The notes beneath the pieces are model-generated. The model did no database searches and was not told the origin of the DNA. It saw only the letters and a list, made by a program, of their open reading frames with translations. The translations under genes and the position numbers were made by a program. From NCBI GenBank assembly GCA_035515475.1, contig DATJBF010000010.1, positions 1 through 48,937 on the forward strand: a stretch of 48,937 bases of DNA, written 5' to 3'. This DNA is from DATJBF01 sp035515475. GTDB taxonomy: Bacteria; Verrucomicrobiota; Verrucomicrobiia; Palsa-1439. This document shows, piece by piece, positions 1-8,808 of this stretch. Positions within the stretch are counted from its first letter, which is position 1. The number at the start of each line of letters is the position of its first letter.

Positions 1-219
1 GGCCCCGGATTGTTCCGCGCTGAGGTCCGCACCGGGGATCTCCACGAGGACGCGGACGACGTATTGACGCGGGGAAGGATGCGCGCTGACCTTGCGGAGG
101 CGCACCCGCGCGCGCACAGCGCGGGGCGCATATTGTTCGACGTGGCCCATCTTCTCGTCGATGACATCTCGCATGGCTTCGGTGAGAGTGACGCCGTCGG
201 CTTGGATGAGAATATCCAT
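1..219 (-). CDS. hpf: Ribosome hibernation promoting factor (HPF/RaiA family), N-terminal part, cut by window start
   Basis: Reading the minus strand from an ATG at 219-217 gives 73 residues without a stop before the window edge. They begin MDILIQADGVTLTEAMRDVI and continue with the pattern EKM..VEQYAPRAVRARVRL, then a beta-strand-rich stretch with YVVRVLVEIPG. This matches the beta-alpha-beta-beta fold of HPF/sigma-54 modulation proteins, which bind the small ribosomal subunit and silence or dimerise ribosomes in resting cells. An AGGAG ribosome binding site lies about 8 nt upstream of the ATG. The gene starts 14 nt after the cydB stop codon, so it is probably the last gene of the cydAB operon. 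The C-terminal half, which would tell short from long HPF, is outside the window. Family call is fairly sure; exact type is unknown. Confidence 0.8.
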   Translation of the reverse strand, partial: MDILIQADGVTLTEAMRDVIDEKMGHVEQYAPRAVRARVRLRKVSAHPSPRQYVVRVLVEIPGADLSAEQSGA

Positions 220-233
220 GAACAATCTCCTGG

Positions 234-1268
234 TTAGTAACTGAATTTGCCCAACTGCACTTTACCACGGAACACCCAATAGACAACCGATGTGTACGCC
301 AGCACGAACGGCATGCCCAGCGCGGCGATGATCGCCATGATCGTCAGCGTCTTCTTCGAGGAGGCAGCATTATAAATCGTCAGGCTCCAGGCAGGATTGA
401 GCGACGAACGAATCAGGTCGGGAAACAGGGCCACGCCGAACAGAAACGTCAGCGCCGCGATGGTGGCGCACGACGAGGCAAATGCGTAACCCGGGCGGCC
501 CAGGTGAATCGCCCGCGGAATGTTGGCGATGGCCAGCACGTTCAGCCCGACGACAAGCCAGCCCCGCGGATACAGGCGGAAATTGGCCGTGGCCGGTCCC
601 GCGAGGGTAGGATCCGCCAACGTATAAATGGTGGTGAACAGGTAGAACACGAGGAAGATCCCGAACGTGCGCCACGTCCATTCACGAATCCGTTGCTGCA
701 ACGCGCCGTCGGTCTTGAGGTAGAGGTACATCGAACCGTGCATGGCAAACGTGGCAACGGCGAACGCGCCGACGAGCAGTGCGTACGGATGCAAGAGACT
801 CCAGAACGTGCCTTGGAACTCCATGTCGGGGCCGATCGGCATGCCGCACATCGCGTTGCCCACCGCCACGCCAAACAGAAACGTCGCCAGCACGCTGGCG
901 ACGCAGAACGAGACGTCCCAAAACGCGCGCCACGCCGGTGCGTCGTGCTTGCCGCGGAACTCCATCGACACCGCCCGGAAAATGAGCGCAAACAGCAGGA
1001 TCATGAAGGCGGTGTAGAATCCCGAGAACACCGTCGCGTACGCCTGCGGAAACGCGGCGAACAGCGCGCCACCGAACGTGACGAGCCACACTTCGTTGCC
1101 GTCCCACAATGGCCCGATAGAGTTCATCAGGATGCGCCGTTCCTCGTCGTGCTTCACCGCCAGATGCACGATGCCGACGCCGAGGTCGAACCCGTCGAGG
1201 ATCGCATAGCCCGCCAGCAGCACGCCCAGCAACAGGAACCACAGCACGTTCAGATCCATGGCAGTCAC
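234..1268 (-). CDS. cydB: Cytochrome bd ubiquinol oxidase subunit II
   Basis: A 344-residue, very hydrophobic protein starting MTAMDLNVLWFLLLGVLLAG and containing the typical CydB opening 'YAILDGFDLGVG' followed by 'IGPLWDGNEVWLVTFGGALFAAFP'. About eight or nine membrane segments can be seen. CydB is the partner of CydA in the bd-type quinol oxidase of the inner membrane, which reduces oxygen to water with high affinity and generates proton motive force without pumping. The length is a little under the usual 360-380 residues but the N-terminal signature is intact. Its start overlaps the cydA stop by 4 nt (ATGA), so the two are translationally coupled. Assignment is secure from motif and context. 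Confidence 0.96.
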   Translation of the reverse strand: MTAMDLNVLWFLLLGVLLAGYAILDGFDLGVGIVHLAVKHDEERRILMNSIGPLWDGNEVWLVTFGGALFAAFPQAYATVFSGFYTAFMILLFALIFRAVSMEFRGKHDAPAWRAFWDVSFCVASVLATFLFGVAVGNAMCGMPIGPDMEFQGTFWSLLHPYALLVGAFAVATFAMHGSMYLYLKTDGALQQRIREWTWRTFGIFLVFYLFTTIYTLADPTLAGPATANFRLYPRGWLVVGLNVLAIANIPRAIHLGRPGYAFASSCATIAALTFLFGVALFPDLIRSSLNPAWSLTIYNAASSKKTLTIMAIIAALGMPFVLAYTSVVYWVFRGKVQLGKFSY

Positions 1269-2704
1269 TCCCCGTTCGTTTCCTCGGTCTCTGTCAGCGA
1301 AGCGCCGCCCGTGCCGGCTCGCAGACCGGCGACACTCGCAATCGCGCCGGGCCCCATCGCGGCGGGGACGGTTCCGGTTTCCTCGGGTCCCTGCCGGATC
1401 TTGCTATCGAGCACGAAGAGCCAGACCGCAAACAGCAACGCGTAAATGACGATGAACAGGATGATGGATCCGAACACCTGATTTGCGACGACGGCTTTCG
1501 ACAACGCCTGGCTGGTGCGCAACAGCCCGTACACGACCCAGGGCTGGCGCCCGACCTCGGCCGTGACCCAGCCCACCTCATTCGCGACGTACGGCAACGG
1601 GACGGCGAACACAAAGACCCACAGGAGCCACCGCTTTTCGAACAGCGTGCCGCGCCAGCGGAGAACCAGCCCGAGAAGCGTCAAACAGATAAACAGGATC
1701 CCGAGGATCACCATGAGATGAAACGCGTAGAAAGTGATGGCCACGGGAGGCCAGTCCTCGCGAGGAATTTTGTCCAAGCCGTTGACTGGCTCATGGAAAT
1801 TGCCATGGACCATGAAACTAAGCAGTCCCGGAACGGCCAGGGCGTATTTCATGCGCGCCCCGCGCTCATCGGGGAACCCGAGCAGGTAGAGCGGCGTCGG
1901 CCCGGCAGTCGTGGTGAAGCGTGCCTCCATCGCCGCCAACTTCGCCGGTTGCGTGACCGCGACCTTCTTGCCCTGAAGGTCGCCCGAGACCAATGCCGTC
2001 AACGACATCACCGTGCCGAGGACCAGCGCGATCGTGAAACTCTTCTTGGCGAACTCCACATGCCGCTGGTCGAGAAGATAGTATGCCGACACGCTCATCA
2101 CAAAGAACGCGGCGAGGACGTATGCGCCGATCAACGTGTGCACCAACCGATGCAAGCTCGACGGGTTGAATACCATGGCCCAGAAATCCGTGATCTCCGC
2201 GCGGGCAGCGAGTCCTTGGCCAACGATGTGGAAACCCGCCGGTGTCTGCTGCCAGGAGTTGGCGACGACGATCCAGATCGATGAGAAGATCGCGCCGAGC
2301 GCCACTAGGCACGTGGACAGGAAATGCACCTTTGGGGAAACCTTGTCCCAGCCAAACACGAGGACCGCGAGAAAGCCGGATTCGAGAAAGAACGCAAAGA
2401 TCCCCTCGGCGGCCAGTGCCGCGCCGAACACGTCGCCGACGTACCGGGAATAGGTGGCCCAGTTCGTGCCGAACTGGAATTCCATGACGAGGCCCGTGGC
2501 CACACCCAACGCGAAGTTGACGGCAAAAATCTTCGTCCAAAACTTCGTCATCGCCTCGTACTGCCAATCGCGCGTTTTGAGGTACGCCCCCTCCATGAAC
2601 ACCAGCAGTCCGCCGAGGCCGATCGACAGAGGGGGAAAGAGGTAATGAAACATCACGGTCAACGCAAATTGGATGCGCGACAGCGTCAGGACGTACGGGT
2701 CCAT
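1265..2704 (-). CDS. cydA: Cytochrome bd ubiquinol oxidase subunit I
   Basis: A 479-residue membrane protein with the CydA hallmarks. The N-terminal QFALTVMFHYLFPPLSIG carries His20, the expected haem b595 ligand. The LHRLVHTLIGAYVLAAFF segment carries the His expected to bind b558. GWVTAEVGRQPWVVYGLLRT is the conserved stretch after the quinol-binding Q loop. The Q loop is of the short type, which explains why the protein is shorter than the 522-residue E. coli enzyme. It oxidises quinol at the outer face and passes electrons to the di-haem oxygen site. An AGAGGA ribosome binding site sits about 9 nt before the ATG. cydB follows with an ATGA overlap. About 110 nt separates it from the upstream ferritin-like gene. 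No cydX-like small subunit ORF is evident. Confidence 0.97.
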   Translation of the reverse strand: MDPYVLTLSRIQFALTVMFHYLFPPLSIGLGGLLVFMEGAYLKTRDWQYEAMTKFWTKIFAVNFALGVATGLVMEFQFGTNWATYSRYVGDVFGAALAAEGIFAFFLESGFLAVLVFGWDKVSPKVHFLSTCLVALGAIFSSIWIVVANSWQQTPAGFHIVGQGLAARAEITDFWAMVFNPSSLHRLVHTLIGAYVLAAFFVMSVSAYYLLDQRHVEFAKKSFTIALVLGTVMSLTALVSGDLQGKKVAVTQPAKLAAMEARFTTTAGPTPLYLLGFPDERGARMKYALAVPGLLSFMVHGNFHEPVNGLDKIPREDWPPVAITFYAFHLMVILGILFICLTLLGLVLRWRGTLFEKRWLLWVFVFAVPLPYVANEVGWVTAEVGRQPWVVYGLLRTSQALSKAVVANQVFGSIILFIVIYALLFAVWLFVLDSKIRQGPEETGTVPAAMGPGAIASVAGLRAGTGGASLTETEETNGE

Positions 2705-2816
2705 AATACCAATCCTCTTTCCTTGTCCGCGGCGGCGGACGGGCCATCAAGGGTCGTTGTCCCCATGACCGGCATGAAATGCAGCCGGCACAAGCGGAAG
2801 CCCGCCCGCGTCGGCG

Positions 2817-3281
2817 TCAGGCTTTTGCCCCGTGCTTTTCGAGGCTGCGCAAGAAACCGTCGAACAGGCAGCGATGTTTCTCCTCGTCGGCGAGGAGGTT
2901 GATGGCCAGGTCTTGGGTGACGTAATCCTTGCCGTCGCACGCCTTGATGATCTTCTTGTAAAGCGTGATCGCGTCGCTCTCGGCGGCGATCACGCCCTTG
3001 ATCACGGCGAGGATGTCCGTGGGATCAACCGGCGGCTGCAGGGCCGGTTGCGTGCGCTCGAGACCCAGCGACCCCGGCGGGCAGGCGTTCAACTGCTTGA
3101 GCCGGTGTGCCAGCTTTTGCGCGTGGCCGAGTTCCTCGGTCACGTCCTCGGCGAGCGATTCCTTGATTTCCTCCGCACGCAGCCCATCGAGCCACACCGA
3201 GTTGGCCAGATAATTCTGCACCGTTTCCAATTCTGCCGCGTATGCCTTCTCCAGCAACTTGATGATGTTCGAATTCGGCAT
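2817..3281 (-). CDS. Ferritin-like di-iron protein
   Basis: A 154-residue all-helical protein. Metal-ligand pattern is visible in order: Glu17 (YAAELET), Glu50-x-x-His53 (EELGH), Glu100 (VIAAESDAI) and Glu132-x-x-His135 (DEEKH), i.e. two E...ExxH half-sites as in bacterioferritin and rubrerythrin-type four-helix bundles. Such proteins oxidise and store iron or detoxify peroxide in the cytoplasm. It lacks the C-terminal rubredoxin domain of rubrerythrin and the Met haem ligand of bacterioferritin was not identified. A GGAGG ribosome binding site precedes the ATG. It lies upstream of and in line with cydAB and hpf, suggesting a low-oxygen or stationary-phase iron/respiration context. Could be annotated as bacterioferritin-like or DUF892-like; the ferritin fold itself is clear. 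Confidence 0.85.
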   Translation of the reverse strand: MPNSNIIKLLEKAYAAELETVQNYLANSVWLDGLRAEEIKESLAEDVTEELGHAQKLAHRLKQLNACPPGSLGLERTQPALQPPVDPTDILAVIKGVIAAESDAITLYKKIIKACDGKDYVTQDLAINLLADEEKHRCLFDGFLRSLEKHGAKA

Positions 3282-3454
3282 GTCGAGCCTCCTTCAGAGT
3301 GAATTCATTTTGGGACTGCCGGTCGCCATTGCACCCGGCAGTATGTAGTGCAAAATGCTCGTTCACGAGGTTCCTGTCAATACACGAGTCTGGATCCGGA
3401 ACTTTTTGGCTCGCGCTCGGGCGTGGCTGCGCTAGATTTACGGGACGCAACTGC

Positions 3455-3531
3455 GCTCCCGTAGCTCAGATGGATAGAGCGTCGGTTTCCTAAACCGCAG
3501 GTCGCCCGTTCGAATCGGGCCGGGAGCGCCA
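3455..3531 (+). tRNA. tRNA-Arg, anticodon CCU
   Basis: A full cloverleaf can be drawn. The acceptor stem GCTCCCG (3455-3461) pairs with CGGGAGC (3521-3527), followed by discriminator G and an encoded CCA. D arm is GCTC...GAGC. The anticodon loop TTCCTAA (3487-3493) gives anticodon CCU, reading AGG (Arg). T arm is GCCCG-TTCGAAT-CGGGC. The top anticodon-stem pair is a T/C mismatch; the other four pairs are good. No integrase gene and no repeat of the tRNA 3' end is seen nearby, so there is no sign of an island at this tRNA. Confidence 0.95.
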
Positions 3532-3695
3532 CCTCCTGCTCGGGCGGGCCGTCGGGAGCGTGTCTGAGGACAAATCCGACCGAATCACTGGACAATATTG
3601 TCTTGATTGTCTGAAGGAGACTCACTGGCGAGCTGCGCTGTCCTACCCGGCGGCTGTCGCGGCTTCCGCTATTTGGCTACTGGCACGCCAGATGC

Positions 3696-3721
3696 GGCGT
3701 TTCTCCTTGAGGAGGAACGCC
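3696..3721. other. Strong hairpin in the 3532-3798 intergenic region
   Basis: The 11-nt arms 3696-3706 and 3711-3721 pair with one G-T wobble around a TTGA loop. The flanking word ACGCCAGAT occurs on both sides (3685-3693 and 3717-3725). There is no T-run on either strand, so it is not a typical intrinsic terminator. Nothing else recognisable lies between the tRNA and the next gene. Confidence 0.5.
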
Positions 3722-3798
3722 AGATAACTTGACAGGGAGCAAACACCAAGAGGGAGGGGTTCATACTTTAGGCAGACCGATTACTTTCTGGCAAAGCC

Positions 3799-6700
3799 GT
3801 GGACTCATATCATAAAGCAGCGGATTCCAAGCTAGCCGTTCTGTTGGTATCTCGCTTTGGTCTTGTTTCCCTCAGCCCCCGCAGACGGGCAGGCCGATCG
3901 TGCAGACATATTGCTGCGTGCGCTCTGGCGCTGGGGTTGTTCGTGGGCGCCAGCACCACTCGGGCGGCGAATCTCATTTGGACCAATGGCAGTGATTTCT
4001 GGCAGAGCACCACCGCCTGGTGCACAAACGGCGGCGGCACGGGCGGTTTTCCGGGTCCCGACGACAACGCGTGGTTCACCAACGGACTGGTGGGCACAAC
4101 TCCTGCCACGTACACCGTGACGCTGAACGCCGATGCGGGCGTCAACCAACTCTTTCTCACCAACCCGGCCACTACCAAGGCGACGATCACGCTGAACCTG
4201 GGCACAAACTCGCTCAGCGTGTATAAGGCCGGATCGGGACAACCCACCGCAGTCGACATCGCCGAACTCACTCGGGCGACGGACACGGTTTACCTCGCCG
4301 CCATCGGCGTTGGAGGTTTGTTCGTCACGAACGCTACGGGCGATACCCGGCTCACAATCGGCCGGAACGGAATGGGCACGCTGATCGTGACCAGCGGGTT
4401 GGTCGCGGCGAACTCCACCATTCTGGGCAATGGCAGCAGTTCGCGCGGGACGCTCGTGCTCAGTGGTCCTCATACGTATTGGACGAACAGCCTCACTTTT
4501 TCGGTCGGCAACAACGCATCGAGCTGCAGCAACAATTTGGTCATCTGCAACTCGGCTTCGTTGACGGTCGTCGGCCAATTCAAACTGGGCGCCAACGGTT
4601 CTTCGAGCACCAATGCGCTTCTCTTGGACACAGGAGGCCAGTTGTTCACCAGAAGTAACGCGACCGTCATTGGCACCAGCGGGTCCAACAATGTCGCGAC
4701 GGTTCGGGGCGGGGCGACGTGGGACAACGGAGGCTATGACCTTAACGTCGGCGGCACGGGCGCAAGCAACCAACTCGTGATCGGGACCGGTTCGGCGGTC
4801 ATGAACATCAATACGGCGTCCGTCTCGGCTGCCAATTCACTGATTCTGCAAGGCGGCTTGCTCCAAGCATCGGTCGTAGTTACCAACAGTGGCACGATCC
4901 AAGGCTCGGGCACCATCGTGGGCGACACGGTCATCGCTTCGGGGGCCGAGTTGGCTCCCGGCTCCGGCGCCGCAGTTGGGACGATTGTCTTGTCCAACGA
5001 CCTGACGCTCGTCTCCGGTTCAACCACGATCGTGAAGCTCGACAGCGGCCAGCCGGGCAGCAACGACTATCTCGCCGTGGTCGGGGCGATGACTTATGGC
5101 GGGACGTTGACGGTGATTGCGAACGGCAGCACGGCGCTGGCAGCGGGCGATACCTACAAGATTTTCGCCTTTGGGAGCCAGTCAGGTGATTTCACAGCGA
5201 CCAACCTTCCCCCGCTCGATCCGTCGCTCCTGTGGGACACCTCCCAACTTGATTCGCAGGGTGTTCTCGCCGTGGCCAACGTGCCCGTTGCGCCGGGCAT
5301 CACCGGGCCGACCAATCAGGCCGTTTACGTCGGCGCCGACGTGACCATCATCGCAACAGTCACCGGCGAGCCGACGCCGACGCTGCAATGGCAAATGGAC
5401 GGCACCAATCTCGTCGGGGCAACGAGTTCGTCGATCATGCTTCCGGATGTTCAGTTGACCGACAGCGGCACGTATTCCCTGATTGCGAGCAACAGCGCTG
5501 GCGTGGCGACCACCAGCATGGTCCTGACAGTTTCGCTCGCCCCGGTCCCGCCGAGCATCACCGGTCCGACGGACCAAACGGTTGTAGCCGGGGACGACGG
5601 CACGTTCACCGTATCGGTCAGCGGCTTGCCTACGCCTACGGTGCAATGGTTGGAGAACGGAACGAATGTTGTCGGCGCCACCGACTCCGTGTTGGTGTTG
5701 ACGAGCGTGCGGTACTCCCAGAACGGGTTCGTGTATTCCGTCATCGCCAGCAACAGCGCGGGTGTGGCCATCAGTAGCAATGCGACGTTGACCGTCATCG
5801 TGGCCCCGACCATTGCCGTGCAACCGCAGGACCTCGTGGTGACCAACGCGCAACCCGCGTCGTTCTCCGTGTTGTCCACCAACGGCGTGCCGCCGCCCAC
5901 CTACCAATGGTACAAGGATGGCAGCCCCATCTCCAGTGAAGCGAATGCCACCGCCACCAACGACACGTTCACCATCGCCAGCGCACAACCGTCGGACACG
6001 GCCACCTACTCAGCCGTCGTCTCCAACGCCGCCGGAACGGCGACCAGCAGCAGCGCGACCCTGACCGTCGTTTCGGCGATGACGGCCTCGCTGACGCCGT
6101 CCAACGGGGCGATCGAGGTCTGCTACGACGCGCCCCTGTACATGGCGTTTGACCGGACACCGGTCCTGACCGGCACGGGCCAGGTCAATATCTACAGCGT
6201 CACCAACAGCGTCACGCCCGTGGACACGATCGACACCAGCCTGGGCAGCGTGCAATCGCGAACCATCGGCACCGAAACATTCAACACCTACCCGGTGATC
6301 GTTACCGGTAACACGGTGGCGATTTATCCGCATCTGGGCGCGTTGACTTCCAATCAAACGTATTACGTCACGGTCGATACCGGCATCGTCGCCGACACCA
6401 ATGGCGCCCTGTTTGCGGGAATCACCGACACCAATGCGTGGCGGTTTGCCACCAAGACGACCGGGCCGACTGATCCGAACAATCTGGTCGTGGCGGCCGA
6501 CGGCAGCGGCGACTTCTGCACCGTGCAGGGAGCGGTGGACTCGGTGCCCAGCGCCAACACCACGTACACGTTGATCAAGATTCGCAACGGCACCTACACG
6601 GAAATCGTCGACGTCAAATCGAAGAACAACCTTACCTTCCGCGGTCAGGACCGTCACCAGACGATTCTGACGTATGCCAACAACAACAATCTCAACAGTG

Positions 6701-8607
6701 GCACTCATTACCGAATGGCGTTCAAGGTGAACGCCGACGACATTGCCATCGAGAACCTCACGCTGACCAACAGCACGCCCAAGGGCGGATCACAGGCGGA
6801 AGCGCTGACCCTCGAGACCAACATCAAACGGTTCATCCTGAACAACGCCGATGTCGCCAGCTATCAGGACACAATCCTCGGCAACACCAGCGGCACGCAG
6901 GCGTACTTCAACAACAGCTTGATCCAGGGCGACACGGACTTCATCTGGGGCGGCGTGAATGCGTTCTTCACCAACTGTGAAATCCGCTGCCGCTCCGTGA
7001 ACAGCCATATCACACAGGCCCGAACCGATGCCGTCAGCAACGGGATATCGTTTGTGAACTGCCAACTCACGCGGGCCAGCATCACGGTCAGCAACTGCGA
7101 TCTGGGGCGCGACGGAGGCGGTTCCTACCCCAACGGCAACGTGGCGTACATCAATTGCTCGATGGACAACCATATCATCCCGGCCGGTTGGATTGACAAT
7201 GGAGCAGCTTCCAGCGGGACATTGCGGTTTTGGGAGCACCAGAGCACCGATCTGACGGGCACAAATCTGATCGACGTCTCCTCCCGGGCAAGTTGGTCGG
7301 TGCAATTGACAAACGGCGATGACCGCCTGACGTTGGCATCGATCGCCACGAACTGGTTGTACGGTTGGTCACCCCAACTCGCGCCCAACATCCTCACCAA
7401 CCCCGTCAGCATCACTGTGACTGCCGGCGTGACCGCCACGTTCTCCGTGGTCGCCACCGGCATCCCGGATCCGTCGTACCAATGGCGCAAGGACGGCACC
7501 AACCTCGATGGCGCCGTCGATGCCACGCTGGTCATTCCCACCGCGCTGGACCCAGACGTCGGCACCTATTCAGTCATCGTGTCCAATGGCGCCGGCACCG
7601 TCACAAGTGACGACGCGACCCTGACGGTGGTGCACGCGCCGCCGGTGGCGGATTTCAGCGCCAGCCCGAGGAGTGGCCCGAGACCATTGACCGTTTCGTT
7701 CGCCGACAACTCGACCGGCGTGATCACGAATCGGTTCTGGGTTTTCGGCGACGGTTCCACGACCAACACGACTGCTACCAGCATCGACTACACGTACACC
7801 CAATTGGGGACCAACGGCGTGAGTTTGACGGTCTTTGGCTTCGACGGCATAAGCAGCACCAACCAGCCGAACTACATCGTCGTCACCAACGTCGCACCGC
7901 AGATCACGTCGGGCCCAACGGTAACGAATGCCCTGCTTCAGTCGGGGACCACCGTGGTGGTCGTGGCCAATCAGACGAATGAGTTTGCCCTGACTGCGAT
8001 CGACGTGAACGGCGACACGTTGGATTATCAGTGGGTCTTCGGTGATGGCGACAGCACGAATACGTCGATCGACGGTGTGGAGCACGTGTATACCAATGAT
8101 TGCGGACCCTACAGTGCCAGCGCGACGGTCAGCGACGGGCTGGCTTCGTCCAGTAACGACCTGACGGTGGTGGTGGCCTGTCAGATGCAGATCGACAGGC
8201 TGCGGACTTGGCTCAACTTTAGAAGAACCGGCCACGACCGATTCAGAATCAAGGCGACCATCGATCTGCCCCCCGACTTCAGCCTCGCGGGCAGGGTGGT
8301 GGTGGTGGATGTCGGCGGCGCACAAGCCACGTTTACCTTGAATGCCAGAGGACGTGGGGTGAATGCTCACGGAGCCTGCAGGCTGTCCTTCAATAAGAAG
8401 ACGAACCATTGGACGCTGCTCTTCCATCAGGGCAGGGGTGACTGGCGGGCCCTGTGGGATGCGATCGGGCTGGTGAATCACGACGTGGCGAGGCCGGGAA
8501 CTCCGGTTACAATCACCGTAGTGGCGCTGGCAGGCAACGAGGGATTTGCAGTGGACGATGCCGCCTCGTACCGGGCCAAAGGTGGCAAGTACGGTCTCGC
8601 GAAATAA
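3799..8607 (+). CDS. Very large secreted pectinesterase (CE8) with Ig-like and PKD domains
   Basis: About 1,602 residues. A basic, then hydrophobic segment ending in TTRAANL (near residue 55) looks like a Sec signal peptide. Residues ~60-490 are Asn/Gly/Thr-rich repeats of the autotransporter beta-helix type. Ig-like repeats ending SNSAGVA or SNAAGTA follow (~500-755), then an SbsA-type Ig domain (~755-890). A CE8 pectin methylesterase domain spans ~895-1195, with catalytic Asp1024 (SYQDT), Asp1047 (GDTDFIWG) and Arg1104 (LGR). One more Ig repeat, two PKD domains with FGDG motifs (~1280-1460) and an unrecognised 140-residue C-terminal domain complete it. CE8 de-esterifies methyl-pectin outside the cell; the other modules probably act as spacers or binders. 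The start is GTG without a clear ribosome binding site, so the first 20-30 residues are uncertain. The usual LGRPW motif is LGRDG here. Confidence 0.88.
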   Translation: MDSYHKAADSKLAVLLVSRFGLVSLSPRRRAGRSCRHIAACALALGLFVGASTTRAANLIWTNGSDFWQSTTAWCTNGGGTGGFPGPDDNAWFTNGLVGTTPATYTVTLNADAGVNQLFLTNPATTKATITLNLGTNSLSVYKAGSGQPTAVDIAELTRATDTVYLAAIGVGGLFVTNATGDTRLTIGRNGMGTLIVTSGLVAANSTILGNGSSSRGTLVLSGPHTYWTNSLTFSVGNNASSCSNNLVICNSASLTVVGQFKLGANGSSSTNALLLDTGGQLFTRSNATVIGTSGSNNVATVRGGATWDNGGYDLNVGGTGASNQLVIGTGSAVMNINTASVSAANSLILQGGLLQASVVVTNSGTIQGSGTIVGDTVIASGAELAPGSGAAVGTIVLSNDLTLVSGSTTIVKLDSGQPGSNDYLAVVGAMTYGGTLTVIANGSTALAAGDTYKIFAFGSQSGDFTATNLPPLDPSLLWDTSQLDSQGVLAVANVPVAPGITGPTNQAVYVGADVTIIATVTGEPTPTLQWQMDGTNLVGATSSSIMLPDVQLTDSGTYSLIASNSAGVATTSMVLTVSLAPVPPSITGPTDQTVVAGDDGTFTVSVSGLPTPTVQWLENGTNVVGATDSVLVLTSVRYSQNGFVYSVIASNSAGVAISSNATLTVIVAPTIAVQPQDLVVTNAQPASFSVLSTNGVPPPTYQWYKDGSPISSEANATATNDTFTIASAQPSDTATYSAVVSNAAGTATSSSATLTVVSAMTASLTPSNGAIEVCYDAPLYMAFDRTPVLTGTGQVNIYSVTNSVTPVDTIDTSLGSVQSRTIGTETFNTYPVIVTGNTVAIYPHLGALTSNQTYYVTVDTGIVADTNGALFAGITDTNAWRFATKTTGPTDPNNLVVAADGSGDFCTVQGAVDSVPSANTTYTLIKIRNGTYTEIVDVKSKNNLTFRGQDRHQTILTYANNNNLNSGTHYRMAFKVNADDIAIENLTLTNSTPKGGSQAEALTLETNIKRFILNNADVASYQDTILGNTSGTQAYFNNSLIQGDTDFIWGGVNAFFTNCEIRCRSVNSHITQARTDAVSNGISFVNCQLTRASITVSNCDLGRDGGGSYPNGNVAYINCSMDNHIIPAGWIDNGAASSGTLRFWEHQSTDLTGTNLIDVSSRASWSVQLTNGDDRLTLASIATNWLYGWSPQLAPNILTNPVSITVTAGVTATFSVVATGIPDPSYQWRKDGTNLDGAVDATLVIPTALDPDVGTYSVIVSNGAGTVTSDDATLTVVHAPPVADFSASPRSGPRPLTVSFADNSTGVITNRFWVFGDGSTTNTTATSIDYTYTQLGTNGVSLTVFGFDGISSTNQPNYIVVTNVAPQITSGPTVTNALLQSGTTVVVVANQTNEFALTAIDVNGDTLDYQWVFGDGDSTNTSIDGVEHVYTNDCGPYSASATVSDGLASSSNDLTVVVACQMQIDRLRTWLNFRRTGHDRFRIKATIDLPPDFSLAGRVVVVDVGGAQATFTLNARGRGVNAHGACRLSFNKKTNHWTLLFHQGRGDWRALWDAIGLVNHDVARPGTPVTITVVALAGNEGFAVDDAASYRAKGGKYGLAK

Positions 8608-8808
8608 TCGTTCGCCTGGAGGTCGTCGGGCAGTTCTTCGCAATTGTCGATCGAGCACCCACTTCGCGCCGACCGCGCCATCTTACCTGTAAACCTGAAA
8701 GCCTGATCTTATTGGGCTTGCGAGGTGGGCGCTGAATTTATCTTTTCGCCGGGCCCTCCGGGCGATAAACTGCAACAGGCCAGACACGCTGCCGTAGGCG
8801 GGCGCAGC

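Noticed and set aside
3455..3798. Genomic island at tRNA-Arg
   Set aside because: No integrase and no repeat of the tRNA 3' end found downstream.
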